Positions 20,168 through 31,456 of a DNA stretch of 64,000 bases are shown in pieces (the stretch's first letter is position 1; each line of letters starts with the position of its first letter). The notes beneath the pieces were generated by a model that was not told the origin of the DNA, made no database searches, and saw only the letters and a program-made list of their open reading frames with translations. The translations under genes were made by a program, and so were the position numbers. Origin of the DNA: Marsupella aquatica (lineage: Eukaryota; Marchantiophyta); the NCBI GenBank assembly GCA_973895155.1, contig OZ316899.1, positions 8,928,001-8,992,000 on the forward strand, given 5' to 3'.

Positions 20168-21055
20168 AAACCAAGCATCTTGGTAAGTGACCCCTCAAAA
20201 TCTAGATCTCCCAAGTCTAGCATCCTAACTCAAACTCAATAGACGTTGGTAAATAGGTTAGCAATAGGTCCTCTCGATGCCATAAGCCGGAACCAGAACC
20301 GACACCCACTGTTTGTCCAAAATAGCTCCTTCTTGGGCGCAGCCCGGGTTCCCCCTCGTACATATTCATCACCAACTGACCACCCTGTCCCCAAGACATG
20401 TTCATGGCCCAAATAGCGTAATTTGTCCTAAAGCTTGTCCCAACACGTCGGGACCAAAATGGTCCCGACTTTAGCAACCCACTCCCGGTTCTTGCCCCAC
20501 TGATGGTCTAGGTGCCAAGTGCCCTTGGAACTCAACCTCCATGACTACTTGGCCTTGCCTCCCCAATGCAAGCTCCCTTGAGAGACTGAACGTGGCTTAG
20601 CAGCTATTTCGGCAGGGTTTGGCAACCAGGCAAGATAGCACCCATAAACCCTGAGAACCTATGGCGTCCCTAGACCCAGATGAGCTCAGGAGTATGTAGC
20701 CCTCCTTGAGAGCTTTCCAACGTACCCAAGAAGTCCCCCAACAAACTTCTCGTTGGGAAGTTATTGCCATTTCCGTTTGGCGTTTTCCCTTAGTGTCGCG
20801 ACCATCGCGGCTCGCAACTTCGGCTCGCCCTTAGCCCCCAGGGAGACACCACTCCCCTCGTATATGCTTCTGGAGACCTGCCACCCCCGGATCAACTTTG
20901 GTCCCCAAATTTTGCCCCCCTACCTGGGCCCTAACCCGCATGTCTAGGCCTGCCACCAATTGGGAATGCCCATAACTTTCTAGTTAGGCGTTTGCAAGCG
21001 GAGTGCCTTAGCCCATTGTGATTGGGTCAACCCAGTGCTCATGCCTAGGCCCTCA
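20168..21055 (-). repeat. LTR of minus-strand retrotransposon (copy 2)
   Basis: Second copy of 9226-10128, in the same orientation, ending at GGCCCTCA on the right. No gag follows it, so it is a solo or truncated LTR. The plus-strand LTR fragment joins its left end. Confidence 0.7.
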
Positions 21056-21796
21056 TATCTCATTGCCGTCTGGGGCCCCCGATCAGCCAAACTTGGATCA
21101 GGCCATAACTCGCGCCCCAAGCGTCCGTTGCCCATGGCATCAAGTCCATTGGCCTTGAGCCCAAGAGGAGCTCTCACTCAAGCCCTCAAAAATCCAAGTC
21201 CATCTAGGGGTCCGGACGGTTGACATTGAGCCCAACCCTTTTTCCCCTTGACCCAACCAGCTCTCATCCAATCTAAGTCCTTAGCATCACAAAACTGAAA
21301 TTTTGTTTGTTTTGTATCTATTGGACATAAGAGTGATTGCTACAAATGGCTATGTCCAATTTATGTTTTATGCATGACACCATGCCATCTTAATATGCTA
21401 TAACAAATTCATCTATTTATATCTGTATGATGTCTCTGCAATACTGAAAGTTCATTTAATCACATTATGAAACATATGCACTTTTGATGTAGATTTGCTA
21501 TTGAGATTTTAATTTATTTGATATAAACCTTATGTTCCATCTATAATTGGTGTGTAAACTACACATATATAACTTTCATAAATTTTTGACCAAATAAGCT
21601 TAAAAAAAATGAATTCAAGAAATTTGGAGGAAATATTTACCCAAAATAAGCAGTGAAAGATTTCCACAAAATTCTCATAGAAGTTAAAGTAAGGAGAAAG
21701 GGAAAACTTTATTTCAATAAATTTTGTTCCTCTAAACCACATAGTATTTCCCAGAGTCTTACTTTGTCAGCCAATTTTGTTTGACTGTTTCTATAC
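21056..21796. other. No gene; AT-rich with one hairpin
   Basis: 21056-21290 is GC-rich and unassigned. 21290-21780 is AT-rich. A perfect 10-base inverted repeat, ATTGGACATA (21320-21329) and TATGTCCAAT (21351-21360), is the only structure seen. Confidence 0.4.
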
Positions 21797-22390
21797 TTGG
21801 AGACCAACCCTGTAGTTGTATATCACTCGATTTGGCAGCATGATCCCCGAGTCCGAATGCGGCTGCCTTACCATGAGGATGACCCACCATTGAGCCTTCT
21901 GGCTCAACTCAGGCAATGGATAAATGCCCTTACATGTCGATATCCTTTCGGGTATTCACTTGCGGATCCCTGCTACTTTCAGTGGTATTATTTTGCGCGT
22001 TCCTTAATTGAGGTAGTGGATCGATCCGAACGAGCAGGCAAGGTTGATGTGGATCTTAATGGGGAGATACAGTGCAAAGGTATGATTATGTGGAAGCTGT
22101 TTAGCGCGCGGATGTACAATCTATTAATAGACGTCAAGTTCTTAAAGGAGGAGGACCCCATAGTTAGATGCGGAGGACCACCAACGCCAACTCGGGCATA
22201 CCTCATGGTATACCAACCCAACCCTGACACTGTGGATGAAGAAATCAAGCTTGAGGACAAGTGGGATACTAATGTTTACAAAGAATACTACAACTGGTGG
22301 GTGATCGCGGGCGAGACGCCAGGGGAAATGGAAGAACGACCTCGGGGGGGTCATACATGGGGGGGCCATACATCGCGTGTGACGTTTTAG
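21797..22390 (+). CDS. Unrecognised protein, about 190 aa
   Basis: A clean open frame with sensible composition in a decayed neighbourhood. Its apparent start is TTG, and CCTGTAG at 21809-21815 could be a splice acceptor, so it may be an exon. Notable stretches are PYHEDDPPLSLLAQLRQWI, FQWYYFARSLIEVVDRSE and YKEYYNWWVIAGETPGE; it is rich in Trp and Tyr. The last 20 residues run into a G-rich, partly duplicated stretch (GGGGGGGTCATACAT twice, 22345-22373) and may not be native. No family recognised, no signal peptide or membrane segment, no second copy in the window. Possibly a captured gene or an element ORF. Confidence 0.4.
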   Translation: METNPVVVYHSIWQHDPRVRMRLPYHEDDPPLSLLAQLRQWINALTCRYPFGYSLADPCYFQWYYFARSLIEVVDRSERAGKVDVDLNGEIQCKGMIMWKLFSARMYNLLIDVKFLKEEDPIVRCGGPPTPTRAYLMVYQPNPDTVDEEIKLEDKWDTNVYKEYYNWWVIAGETPGEMEERPRGGHTWGGHTSRVTF

Positions 22391-22499
22391 GGTTTGACCC
22401 CCCTAACTTATAAGTGAATTTTTTTTTTTGCAAAACCCTTTCTTTCTTTAAATTTTATCATTTTTTACTAAAAAACCCCTAAAAACAAGTGTTGTAAGT

Positions 22500-25400
22500 A
22501 TGAAAGGAAAGCTATGGAACAACGAGCATACGTGAAAGCCAAAATTGCAGAACTGGATCTGGAAAAGGATGTGGCTGAATTGTAAGGGAATGATTCTCAA
22601 CTACACCCCTCCGCTGAGTTTGTGTGACATGAATAGTTCAATGTGGCACTGAAATTGTGACTGTATTCTCATATTGGAATGTCGCAGAGCAGCAGGATTT
22701 TCAAAGAAACAAAAGGAGTACGCAAGAAGGGTGACCAACACTATCTCTGGGCCTGTGCATCGGAGTGAAAGGTTGAGCAAGAAGGTCGTACCTACAATGG
22801 CAGAATGTGGAGATGACATGGATGCTGCACAAGTGGGTGCAAACACTAGACAAGAAGATGCAGATGATGAGTATTTTCCAGAGGAAATGGATGAGGATGG
22901 GGGTTGTGAAGATGAATACATTGCAGAGCAGCCCCAAAAGAAACAGGTAAGTAGTTTTCCCAACAAGGTTTAGAGTTAAAAACTCTTGTTGAGAGGTTTC
23001 ATATGTTCAGTACTACACCCTATGTACCTTGCTTAGTTCCTGACATTGTAGTTGGTGATGTGATGCAGCGTCCTGCCAGTTCTGTTTTGCCTGCAAAGCC
23101 TATGCATGCACCATACCAGCAGGGGGCTGACCTCTGATCAAGGTTGGCAAGGTGATAGTAGTGGTAGATCCCAGGCTGGTGCCCAATACTATGGCAGGGG
23201 GCAAGTTCTAGGTTATGCCCGTGGTAGAGGCAGAGCAGGTCCAAACCCGCAGTCTCGTGGGTATGGACGTCCACCTCAACCATGGGGATGTGAGTATATA
23301 TCTATATGCCAGTTATTTGTGAAGGCATGGCACTCCTAAATTTCAGACTACATATCAATTTTTGACATTGTTTGGGATGTAGTGGATTCAGACAACATGA
23401 AATTCTGTCCACCTGCCATTGCATACAGATTTTGCCCAACCTGATTGGGCAAATGCTGGTAATGATCAGTTCCAATGTCCACAAGGACAGACATGGATTG
23501 AACCAGGTTGGGAGGATGGTGGTGGGTCGTGGAATGAACAAGGTTGGGAAGGTGGTGAAGGTAATTGGTAGGGATTTCAAAATACAGTACCTACAAATGT
23601 TGGAAGAGGGGCAAGTAATGTCTGATCTTGTCAGCAATGGAAGAACTCATTATATGTGGAGTCCATTGACGTGGGGGGGATTCTGCACATGTATAATAAT
23701 AGAAAATGTATGTGTGTAGGTTGGACAGTCGAACCATCGACTCAAGTATTCACTAATGCCCCTATGCAGATGCAGCACGGAAGGGGGCTAGGTATGTTGG
23801 TGAATGTTCATATGTTTTCCTATAGTTTGTACTTAGTTTTCAGTACATATGTTTGCACACACATACCTAGAAAGTGACATCATCCGGCCCCTATACTTGG
23901 TTGGACAGGTGGTCTAGGGTCACAACAATTCCAGAGTGCAGTCCCTGCACAGGCATCTACAGGCAGAGCTACAGGTATGTATGTTTGAAGAATTTTTCTT
24001 GAAGTGAAGCATTGAATGTTGCTGTCATCCATTCTGCTGTATGTAGTTCTCAAGCATGAATGGCATTATATTTTCCCAGGTGGCTTCAGAACCCCAGGTA
24101 GGGTGAATGAAGGGGTGGCCAATACAACGCCCAGTACTACCGAGAGCAGTGCACTAGGGGAGGTGACAAAGAAAGGGAACGTAAAGTTGAATGAGAGACA
24201 ATGGGTGGATGCTGAGTGTCCTTGTAAGAACCAATGGCATGCTGATTTGAAAGCTGAAGTATTGCGTTGGTTAGATGTGAGTGTTATTAATTTAAAAAAA
24301 CAACATCCAAAAGATTGGAAGACTGTATGTGAAAATGTTGCTGCCAAATGGAATTATGTGGGCAGTGATGATGGCGTGGACATAGGTTGCCTAGAGAGTA
24401 CAACAGGTAAAATCATAAAGCAAGAGAGGTGGAGAATGCATAAGGCTTGGAAGGAAGGTAGGGAGAAGCCAGATGTGCCTCCACCAGCCAATTGTGATGA
24501 TAAAGTATGGGCAAGGTTAGTAGCTTATTTTGTAACAGATGCTTTGAAAAAGAAGAGTTCACAGATGACCGAGGCCAGGTTGAGTGTTCAGAACCCTAAT
24601 CTGACAGGAAGGACCGGCACTGCACCGACAGCAAAACGTTTGGTAAGAATCAATGGCCTAGCTATGTAATTTATGCTACACTATGTACTGTTTTTTACTG
24701 TAAACCCATACATGTAAACTTTGTTTTTTAGTGTACGTTCCCTGAATAATAATGATAAGTTGTGTTTGCCATGCATGTGCAGAAAGCCCAATTGGGGCAA
24801 AGCCCTTCAAAAGAAGAGTTGAGGGCTGAAATTGTGAACACCCGGGCTCAAGAGGGTGCATCCGAATCCTCCAAGCATGTAAGTTATATGAGTTCTGGTT
24901 GGTAATTGAATGACCTGCGTTGAATTTCAGGTGTACACTGTATATAACATTGATTGTGCATATATTGCCCAACATTTCATATGGAGTGATTGAACCTATA
25001 CCCCTGTGTCATGTGGGGAGGTGGATCTTCACTTATAGAGATAAGTGGTCGTTTGAAGGCTGTTGAAACATGTCTTCCAGAGATCAATGAACGTTTGAAT
25101 TCATTGACTAACTTGTTCCATGTGAACTTCAAGACATTAATGAAAGCTGTTGTGTCAATGAGAGATAAAATTGATTCCAATTCTGCAGGAGTTCCACCAT
25201 CACCACTTGAGGTGGCAAAGTTGATGCACTCTTCTGGCATGCCAACGACATGTAGGCTTGAAGGTAAGGCCTTTACAACTCTGTGGGATATGATTAGTAA
25301 ATGTATAGTTTGAATTGACATTGTTTGTTGAATGTGTTATTTTCAGTAACATATATTGTGGTTGTTGTGTCCTAGAGAATAAGACAGGTGCTGCAGAGAA

Positions 25401-26172
25401 GAAGTATGAGAACCTGGCAAATACTCGCTGTAATTTAGAGGCAACAAAGTTGCAATCTGTACAAGCAACTTGTTTGACAGAGGGCAGTCAACCATGTTTG
25501 GATGAGGATGACATTGGCAAGGGAGTGGATGATATCAATGTTGGGGCAAATGAGGATATCGGCAAGCATGACAATGATACCATTGAGCCAGATTCATGCT
25601 ATGTCGATCTTGACTCCATTGCAGAGATAAATGATTTGCACAATGTATCATTCTCAATGACAGGTGTGCCTCTTGTTGAGATAAATCCAACCAAAGAGTT
25701 AGTTGGTATGACACTCCCAGGTGGTGAACCTGCTACTGTGACAGTCCTAACAGAGGAACCTACTGAGCCTAGTTTCACTACTGTGAAGAGAGGAAGCATG
25801 CGCACATGAAGCAAGTTTGTCGGTGGGAGCAGAGCCACGTCAAAGGTTTCATACAAACCTCCAAGAGCGGTGCTGGCAGAAAGATCTAAGGTGGAAGTGG
25901 GGAAAGCACCTAATGCTGAGGGACAAAGTGACTTGTTAGCTGTTGATGAGAGTGGAACACGAGTAGGATTTGGCAGAGTGCAGGTTGGTTCCACAACGTT
26001 CCATGGCAAGAGGATTCCCCCAAGTTATTCAGTAGTGTTAGTCACATTACTAGTGAAACCTAAAGCTGTCCTTCCCATTCCAAACACAAATGATGATCCT
26101 CCTCAAAAGACACTTGGAGATGCTGCAGGTTCTTTGGTATTATGGCCAAGCAAGTTCATAGAGGATCCATAA
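22500..26172 (+). pseudogene. CACTA transposon accessory gene (Transposase_24-like), multi-exon
   Basis: Exons inferred from splice signals: about 22500-22584 (YERKAMEQRAYVKAKIAELD); 22687-22946 ending CAG/GTAAGT (basic and acidic N-terminal region); a Gly/Arg/Gln-rich zone with small exons (23100-23960); 24080-24640 with GNVKLNERQWVDAECP, WNYVGSDDGVD and KVWARLVAYFVTDALKKKS, which fits the En/Spm Transposase_24 domain; 24782-24878; about 25060-25263 (coiled coil); and 25376-26172, ending in a beta-rich domain (RVQVGSTTFHGKRIPPSYS, DAAGSLVLWPSKFI) of DUF8039 type. One TGA at 25807-25809 interrupts the last exon, fitting CGA decay. The same gene order of parts occurs on the minus strand at 31457-34875. 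No TNP2 gene is seen beside this copy. Confidence 0.65.
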
Positions 26173-26699
26173 CAATGTCATGCCATTATTTGTTTGTAGT
26201 GTGAGTCATGTTATGTAGATTTTAGATGTCAAGGAGTACAAGAATCATGTCCTCTTGGAGATTCATAGTATCATGCATGTGCTTTCAGTTATCTCATCCT
26301 GCAGTCATCAATTATGAGTTCTTGTTTTGTCTAAATTACATTGATCACATTGTAAACTATTCCATTGGAATTCAAATGATCTACATTTTTTAGCAAGATT
26401 ATGATTCTGTTTAATTCTTATGAATGTTTTATGTAGGATCTGCTTATATGATGCTTTGTTTCATATGGATGTCATTCATGCTATGTTCATTTCTTGTATT
26501 GAATGTGTTATATTTCTAAAGTTAGAACATCAGGTTTCTATGTATTGTAATGTGGAGTGCTCTCTCTCCTTATGAACTGTCCCTCTGTGTTCATTAGTCA
26601 TGGTTACAACTTGCATGTGAACCTTATTAGTTATAAACAACGGTATATAGAATCCCAAATGGTTCTGTTGTGTGACGCGGGCCAGGGTCTCCATTAGTC
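26173..26699. other. 3' flank of CACTA gene, no gene
   Basis: AT-rich sequence with no coding or repeat signal beyond probable 3' untranslated region. Confidence 0.4.
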
Positions 26700-26990
26700 T
26701 CTCCTGTGACACTAAATGGTCACACGCTAGTCGTTGTTGAATGCGGGTAAGTCATGTATGTGACTTACCATGTGACTCGTTAAAGTCATATTGCAGTCAC
26801 GTAGAAACAAGGCTAGATTCCACAATAAAGTCACAGATCAGTCACAAATGGGTATCAAGCAAGTTGCAAAGCCCGGTATCAATAGTGACTTCCATTTTTT
26901 GGTCTCAACTTTTGCAACTCCAAGGGTCACAACGTGGGTCAAGTCACGTTGAGTCACAATGAAGTCACATGAGCCAAAATGAGTAACATA
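26700..26990. repeat. GTCAC/GTGAC motif cluster, CACTA subterminal-type repeat
   Basis: About a dozen GTCAC or GTGAC motifs in both orientations within 290 bases (for example 26706, 26718, 26759, 26797, 26831, 26840, 26885, 26925, 26942, 26953). CACTAAATGGTCACACG begins at 26709. CACTA elements carry short transposase-binding repeats just inside CACTA termini, so this probably marks one terminus, though a matching opposite end was not found. Confidence 0.55.
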
Positions 26991-27004
26991 TTACGGTCTC
27001 AGTT

Positions 27005-27752
27005 CACCTCAGATTCTTCTAGTGACCTCAAACTCCTCAACATCCTCCACCAGCATGGCGTCTGGATGCAAGACTTGATCCCGGTTGGGATCATTGTCTT
27101 TGACAAATTTATTGAGCCGGCTAACATGGTAGCTTTTGTCTACGCCCATTTCCTTGGGTGTCTCCAACACCACCAAAACTGGATTATCCTTGTGGGCCCA
27201 TCGTATGATGCGATAAGGCCCTGTATATCTAGGAGCCAACTTCCTACTTATGTTCCCATGGTATTGTTCAGGTCTCAACTGCAACCAAATGCTCTCCCCA
27301 ATTTCAAAGCTTACCTGGTGTTGATGTTTATCCCCTTGCTCCTTGTACCGACTTTGGGCAAGGATCATACCCTTGGTAGCCGCTTCCACAACTAGGCCCC
27401 GCTCTTGAATAAAATTGTCCACAGAAGGAACCTTGCTTTCCATCCGCCAAGCTTCCAGATTTATGAACCAGGAGGATGCCCTTGGCATCCTCCTTGTGGC
27501 CAACACAAACGGTGCAAACCCCATCCCCGAATGCTTGGTCGAGTTATACCTAAACTCAGCCATTGTTAAGTGCTTTGCCCAATCCTTTTGATTGGTCGTC
27601 ACAAAGTGATGCAAGTAGTCCTCCACAATACTATTCACTCATTCCTTTTGGCCATCCGTCTCATGATGATACGCTGATCCTCTAGTAAGGTCTGTTTTGG
27701 ATAACCGGAACAACGCCTTCCAGAAATGGCCCGTGAACTTGGTATCGTGGTC
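27005..27752 (-). pseudogene. Chromovirus-type Ty3 integrase, C-terminal part
   Basis: Starts in the core at DHDTKFTGHFWKALF (27752), passes TGA 27639-27641 in ETDGQKE*VNSIVEDYL, and continues HLTMAEFRYNSTKHSGMGFAPF to the tail (GESIWLQLRPEQ, KLAPRYTGPYRI, YHVSRLNKF). It ends VEDVEEFEVTRRI at 27009, which looks like the first residues of a chromodomain cut off at the junction with the GTCAC block. The TGA sits where this family has Arg, another CGA-to-TGA candidate. It differs clearly from the integrases at 340 and 27753. Confidence 0.85.
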
Positions 27753-29074
27753 GCAATTTCCAATGTGTTTCCTGATGAGGAGTTATTTCACATGGAGGGT
27801 GAACAATTGCTTTATGCTGAGATTGTTTCGTGTCTCATTACTGGTTGACCTCCTCAACACATGAATGCAGAGCAACAGGCAGTTTTTGTACATAAGGCGG
27901 GGCCTTACACTCTCATTAAAGGTGTGTTACATAAAGCCATGCCTGACCTTAAGCTTAAGCAATGTTTGGAGACGCACGAGGTGTCCAAAGTGATTAGTGC
28001 ATTGCATGAAGGAATTTGGGTGGACATTTTGCTATGAACACAACGGTGGCCAAAGTTTGTGATGCGGGTTACTGGTGGCCCTCAATGCATAAGGATGTAC
28101 TTGACTTCATTAAAGGGTGTGACCCTTGTCAACGCATGGGAAAACCTTTACTCAGTGGGAGATGGCCCTTAGTTCCTATAATGCCCCTTGCCCCCTTTGA
28201 AAAATGGGGCATTGATTTTGTGGGTCCAATACAACCTGTTACTCAACAAAGGAGGAATCGCTACATCATTGTGGCAACCGATTATGCCACCAAGTGGGTG
28301 GAAGCCAAAGCGGTACGGAAGGATGATGCAGCTGTTACAGAACTTTTTCTTTTTGACAGTATTATCACTCGCTATGGGTGTCCCTTAGAGTTGGTTAGTG
28401 ATAGAGGCACTCACTTCCTAAATAGCACCATAGAGCTTCTCACCACCACTTACCTGATCAAGCACCGCAAAACTACTCCCTATAACCCTAAGGCAAATGG
28501 TTTGACGGAGAGGGCTAATGGCATCATTTGTAAAATCCTCACAAAAATTGTTTCTGCCCATAAGAGTGACTGGGACATGAAGTTAGCATCTGCACTATGG
28601 GCATATAGAACTGCACAAAAGATCACCACAAAACAAACTCCTATTTACATGGTTTATAGGATGGACTCTATTGTTCCTATCAAATTCAGTTTGCCCATTG
28701 CACGCGTCTTGGAAGACCGATGTTTACCCCCTGAAGAAAGCCAATTAATCAGACTAGCAGAATTAGAACACTTGGAGGAAAATTGCCTTTATGCACTCAC
28801 ACATACTCATGTTCAGCAAGTACGTAGGAAGATGAATTATGATAAGAAGTTGAAGCCAACAACCATTAAGGCAGGCAATTTAGTTTTATTATATGACAAT
28901 TGTTATTTGAAGTTTCCAGGAAAACTCCACACTAGGTGGGGCGGTCCCTATGTAGTTAAGAATGTTTGGTCTAATGGTAGCTTACAGCTTACCACTCCTA
29001 ATGGAGAAGAATTAGTTACTAGAGTAAATGGTCATAGAGTAAAAAAATACATGGACCAGCCATTAGAAGAGTAG
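27753..29074 (+). pseudogene. Ty3/gypsy pol C-terminus: integrase
   Basis: From 27753 to about 28012 in one frame (DEELFHMEGEQLLYAE, then a TGA stop, HMNAEQQAVFVHKAG), then from 28016 a long intact frame of 352 codons. Zinc-binding HHCC: ALHEGI/GGHFAMNTT and GCDPCQRMG. Catalytic core: GIDFVGPIQP (Asp), VSDRGTHFLN (Asp), ANGLTERANGI (Glu). Tail: IKAGNLVLLYDNCYLKF, KLHTRWGGPYVV, NGHRVKKYMD, with a natural end at TAG 29072-29074. It shares family with 340-1262. It begins head-to-head against the minus-strand integrase remnant at 27752, so two elements are joined there. Confidence 0.9.
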
Positions 29075-29091
29075 GGTCGTGTGGTCACTCC

Positions 29092-29110
29092 CTTATATAA
29101 GGAGGGGATG
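29092..29110 (+). promoter_or_regulatory. Polypurine tract after integrase
   Basis: TTATATAAGGAGGGGATGG follows the integrase stop by 18 bases. AAGGAGGGGAT is repeated exactly at 47826-47836 before another LTR start, which supports its role. The LTR would begin at TGGCTTTG (29108). Confidence 0.6.
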
Positions 29111-29451
29111 GCTTTGTAGAGATTAGATGACAATAGAAGTTAAGATAACCATTTTAGGTTAAATTTTTAATATTTTCTCAAGCTCTTTCAACCACATACC
29201 TTTAGGGAAAAATGGAAAATGATTAGGAGAAAGGCTGAATTGTTTTTCAACTTTGAACTGGTTTGTTTTGGCGGCAAAGATGCATACGTGTATGGGAAGC
29301 GAGTACACAGAGGGCAAACAAATACTTCATACCGGCTATCAACAAATTGTTCTTGGAAGAAGATTGGAAAAATGCATGTGGCAGAGATTGAGAAGAGAAC
29401 GTGGACTGAAACATTGAGCGCAGGCCAGAAGGAGGCCAAGAGCAAGATTGA
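29111..29451. other. Probable LTR start, then unassigned sequence
   Basis: No gene. Short open frames in both directions have no recognisable content. Confidence 0.35.
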
Positions 29452-30507
29452 TTGCCTGTTGTGGTCAAGGTGTCCATTGTAAGCGAAGTTCAGGCAACAA
29501 TGGCAAAGGAGAAGACAATTGTGATGCCTCCTGAATCCGAGATGGCCAGTAATCGAGAGAATTACAAGAAGGTGGGCATTGATTCATTAGCCGACTTTCC
29601 TAGGGTGATCAACAATGTCAAGATGGTAGACGAAATACACATGCAGAATAAACGTGGGAAGAACGTGATTGCCCGATCGGATTGCACAACAATTTCTGAG
29701 GAGATGATGGCAATTGTTATGGTGTTTCTTTGGTAGGCCTGATTGCAGAAGATTTCACCTCCTCCAGATTGTTCCATGACATTTGCGCCAGGCATTTGCG
29801 AGGACCATTTTTGTGTTGAGTTTGCGAAGGAAGGCTATACACCAAACTCAACAAAGGATCCAGCACTTTGAGCAATCCTCCGTTTCATTGTACCAATTTT
29901 GACACCGATAAGCCCAAACAAATTGCAAGCAAGTTGGCCGCATGATTGTCACCGCCTATGACAAAGGTAAACCAATCAATTGGGCTAGTGTGCTTTTAGA
30001 TTCTTTTCAGCTGAGATGCAAGAAGGTGAAGGATGGTATCAATTTGTTTGTTGCACCCATGTTGTTCCACTTGTACAAGCTCGACAAGAAGCTTTTGACG
30101 GCAGACTTACAGTTCTATGAAGAAGAAGAGGCAAACAAAGCCCTCATTGAAGACCCATCCTCCAAAGATGAAGACAGTGAGACAGAGGATGAGGATGCTA
30201 TAGAGATTCCTGTCAAAACCGAGTTTCAGGCAGCCCCTGTGCGAGTGTTGGGGGTCAACCACGAGGTTCAACATCAATCAAGAAACCTCAAGAAATCTCT
30301 GTTATTCAGGTGGATTTGGATGACTCGTTGTGTCCATTGGAAAGGCGACTATGCAGCACGGTGGATGATTTTTGCAGAGCTAATTCCATCAATGCTTGTT
30401 TGATTAATCAGTTACAAACTAGATTTTCTTGTTCAGGAGATACTTTACTCGCTAAGATCAAAGACCTATACTCATCTTCTACGCAAATTGATCAAGAAAG
30501 GAAATAG
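29452..30507 (+). pseudogene. Gag-like gene, second copy of the type at 13093-14814
   Basis: Runs across several frames. Key part: AILRFIVPILTPISPNK (29870-29920, after a TGA that fits CGA decay), RMIVTAYDKGKPINWASVLL (29937 on) and FVAPMLFHLYKLDKKLL. These align in order with LAFLVPLLYPEKPKR, YKGKTISWATILYDV and VIHLYAQAGVLFKQEK of the other copy. An acidic stretch (SSKDEDSETEDEDAIEI) follows, as in the other copy, then a frame change and a short helical end to TAG 30505. Diverged, so an old copy. Confidence 0.55.
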
Positions 30508-31456
30508 TGGAGGCACTAGAAGGAAATGATGTTTTTATTACTGAAAAAATGACTAGCTTATGAGTGGTTTGGGACAATTTACAACTCATTCATTTGAGTT
30601 CACAAAGGCAAGTCGCTTTGGTATAGTAGTCCTTTTGGACATAGTGTTTTTTTATCAACAACTGCAAATTGCAGGTTGTTTATGACACCGTCCATTGGGA
30701 GACTGACGGTCTTAAATAACTCAAAATCTTAGTTGAATTGTGTTTCATTAAAAAGAACTGATGGTCTTAATAACTCAAAATCGAAGTTGAATTGTGTTAT
30801 GACTCATCAAATAAGGAAATGACATGTGTCTAAAGGCATCAAATAGCATTTAGACACGTGGAAGGTCTGAGCCACACAAACCAAATTACAAGTGGACACG
30901 TGTCTCCTTTATATCATCCCAGCAGCCAACAGGTGACACTTTGATAGCTTAATTCCCAGTAGGGTACACGTGGAGATAATTGTAGTTGTTTAGGACGTTT
31001 ATAATGACTACTATTGGAGTGATTTTGTTGATGTCTTATATTACCAATATTTGAGTCTTTTCCGCTCAGTCATTTATGACTTCATGGAAGTTATTTAGTC
31101 AGTCCTTTGTGTCATTTCATAATTGGACCAATTCTCCCAATTGGTCCTATTTCCAATCATCCTGACAATTTGCCTAGCTAGAAAGACATGTCTTAGAAAT
31201 CAACTGCAAGAGGATATATACATTGCAAATATACACAAAAAGCCATTGAATGAATATAAAATTCTGCATAGAGACTGCAGACTTCATTTCACCCCCAATG
31301 TACAGGTGATCGACTGTTCAGAATCACAGTAAAGTATTTCCTGGATGAACTAATCACAAAACAAGTCTATTGGCCAACTCAGCTTGTGCATCAAAACTAC
31401 TCGAGCTTGAACCAAAGAGCTCAAGTCACTACATTCTATCAAAAAACAACTCCTTG
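30508..31456. other. No gene; small repeats and hairpins
   Basis: A diverged tandem duplication (GGTCTTAAATAACTCAAAAT at 30709 and GATGGTCTTAATAACTCAAA at 30760, each followed by GTTGAATTGTGTT). One 12-base inverted repeat, CATGTGTCTAAA (30823-30834) against TTTAGACACGTG (30849-30860), with one mismatch. One 9-base perfect hairpin, GGACCAATT/AATTGGTCC, at 31125-31147. Nothing coding is supported. Confidence 0.45.
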
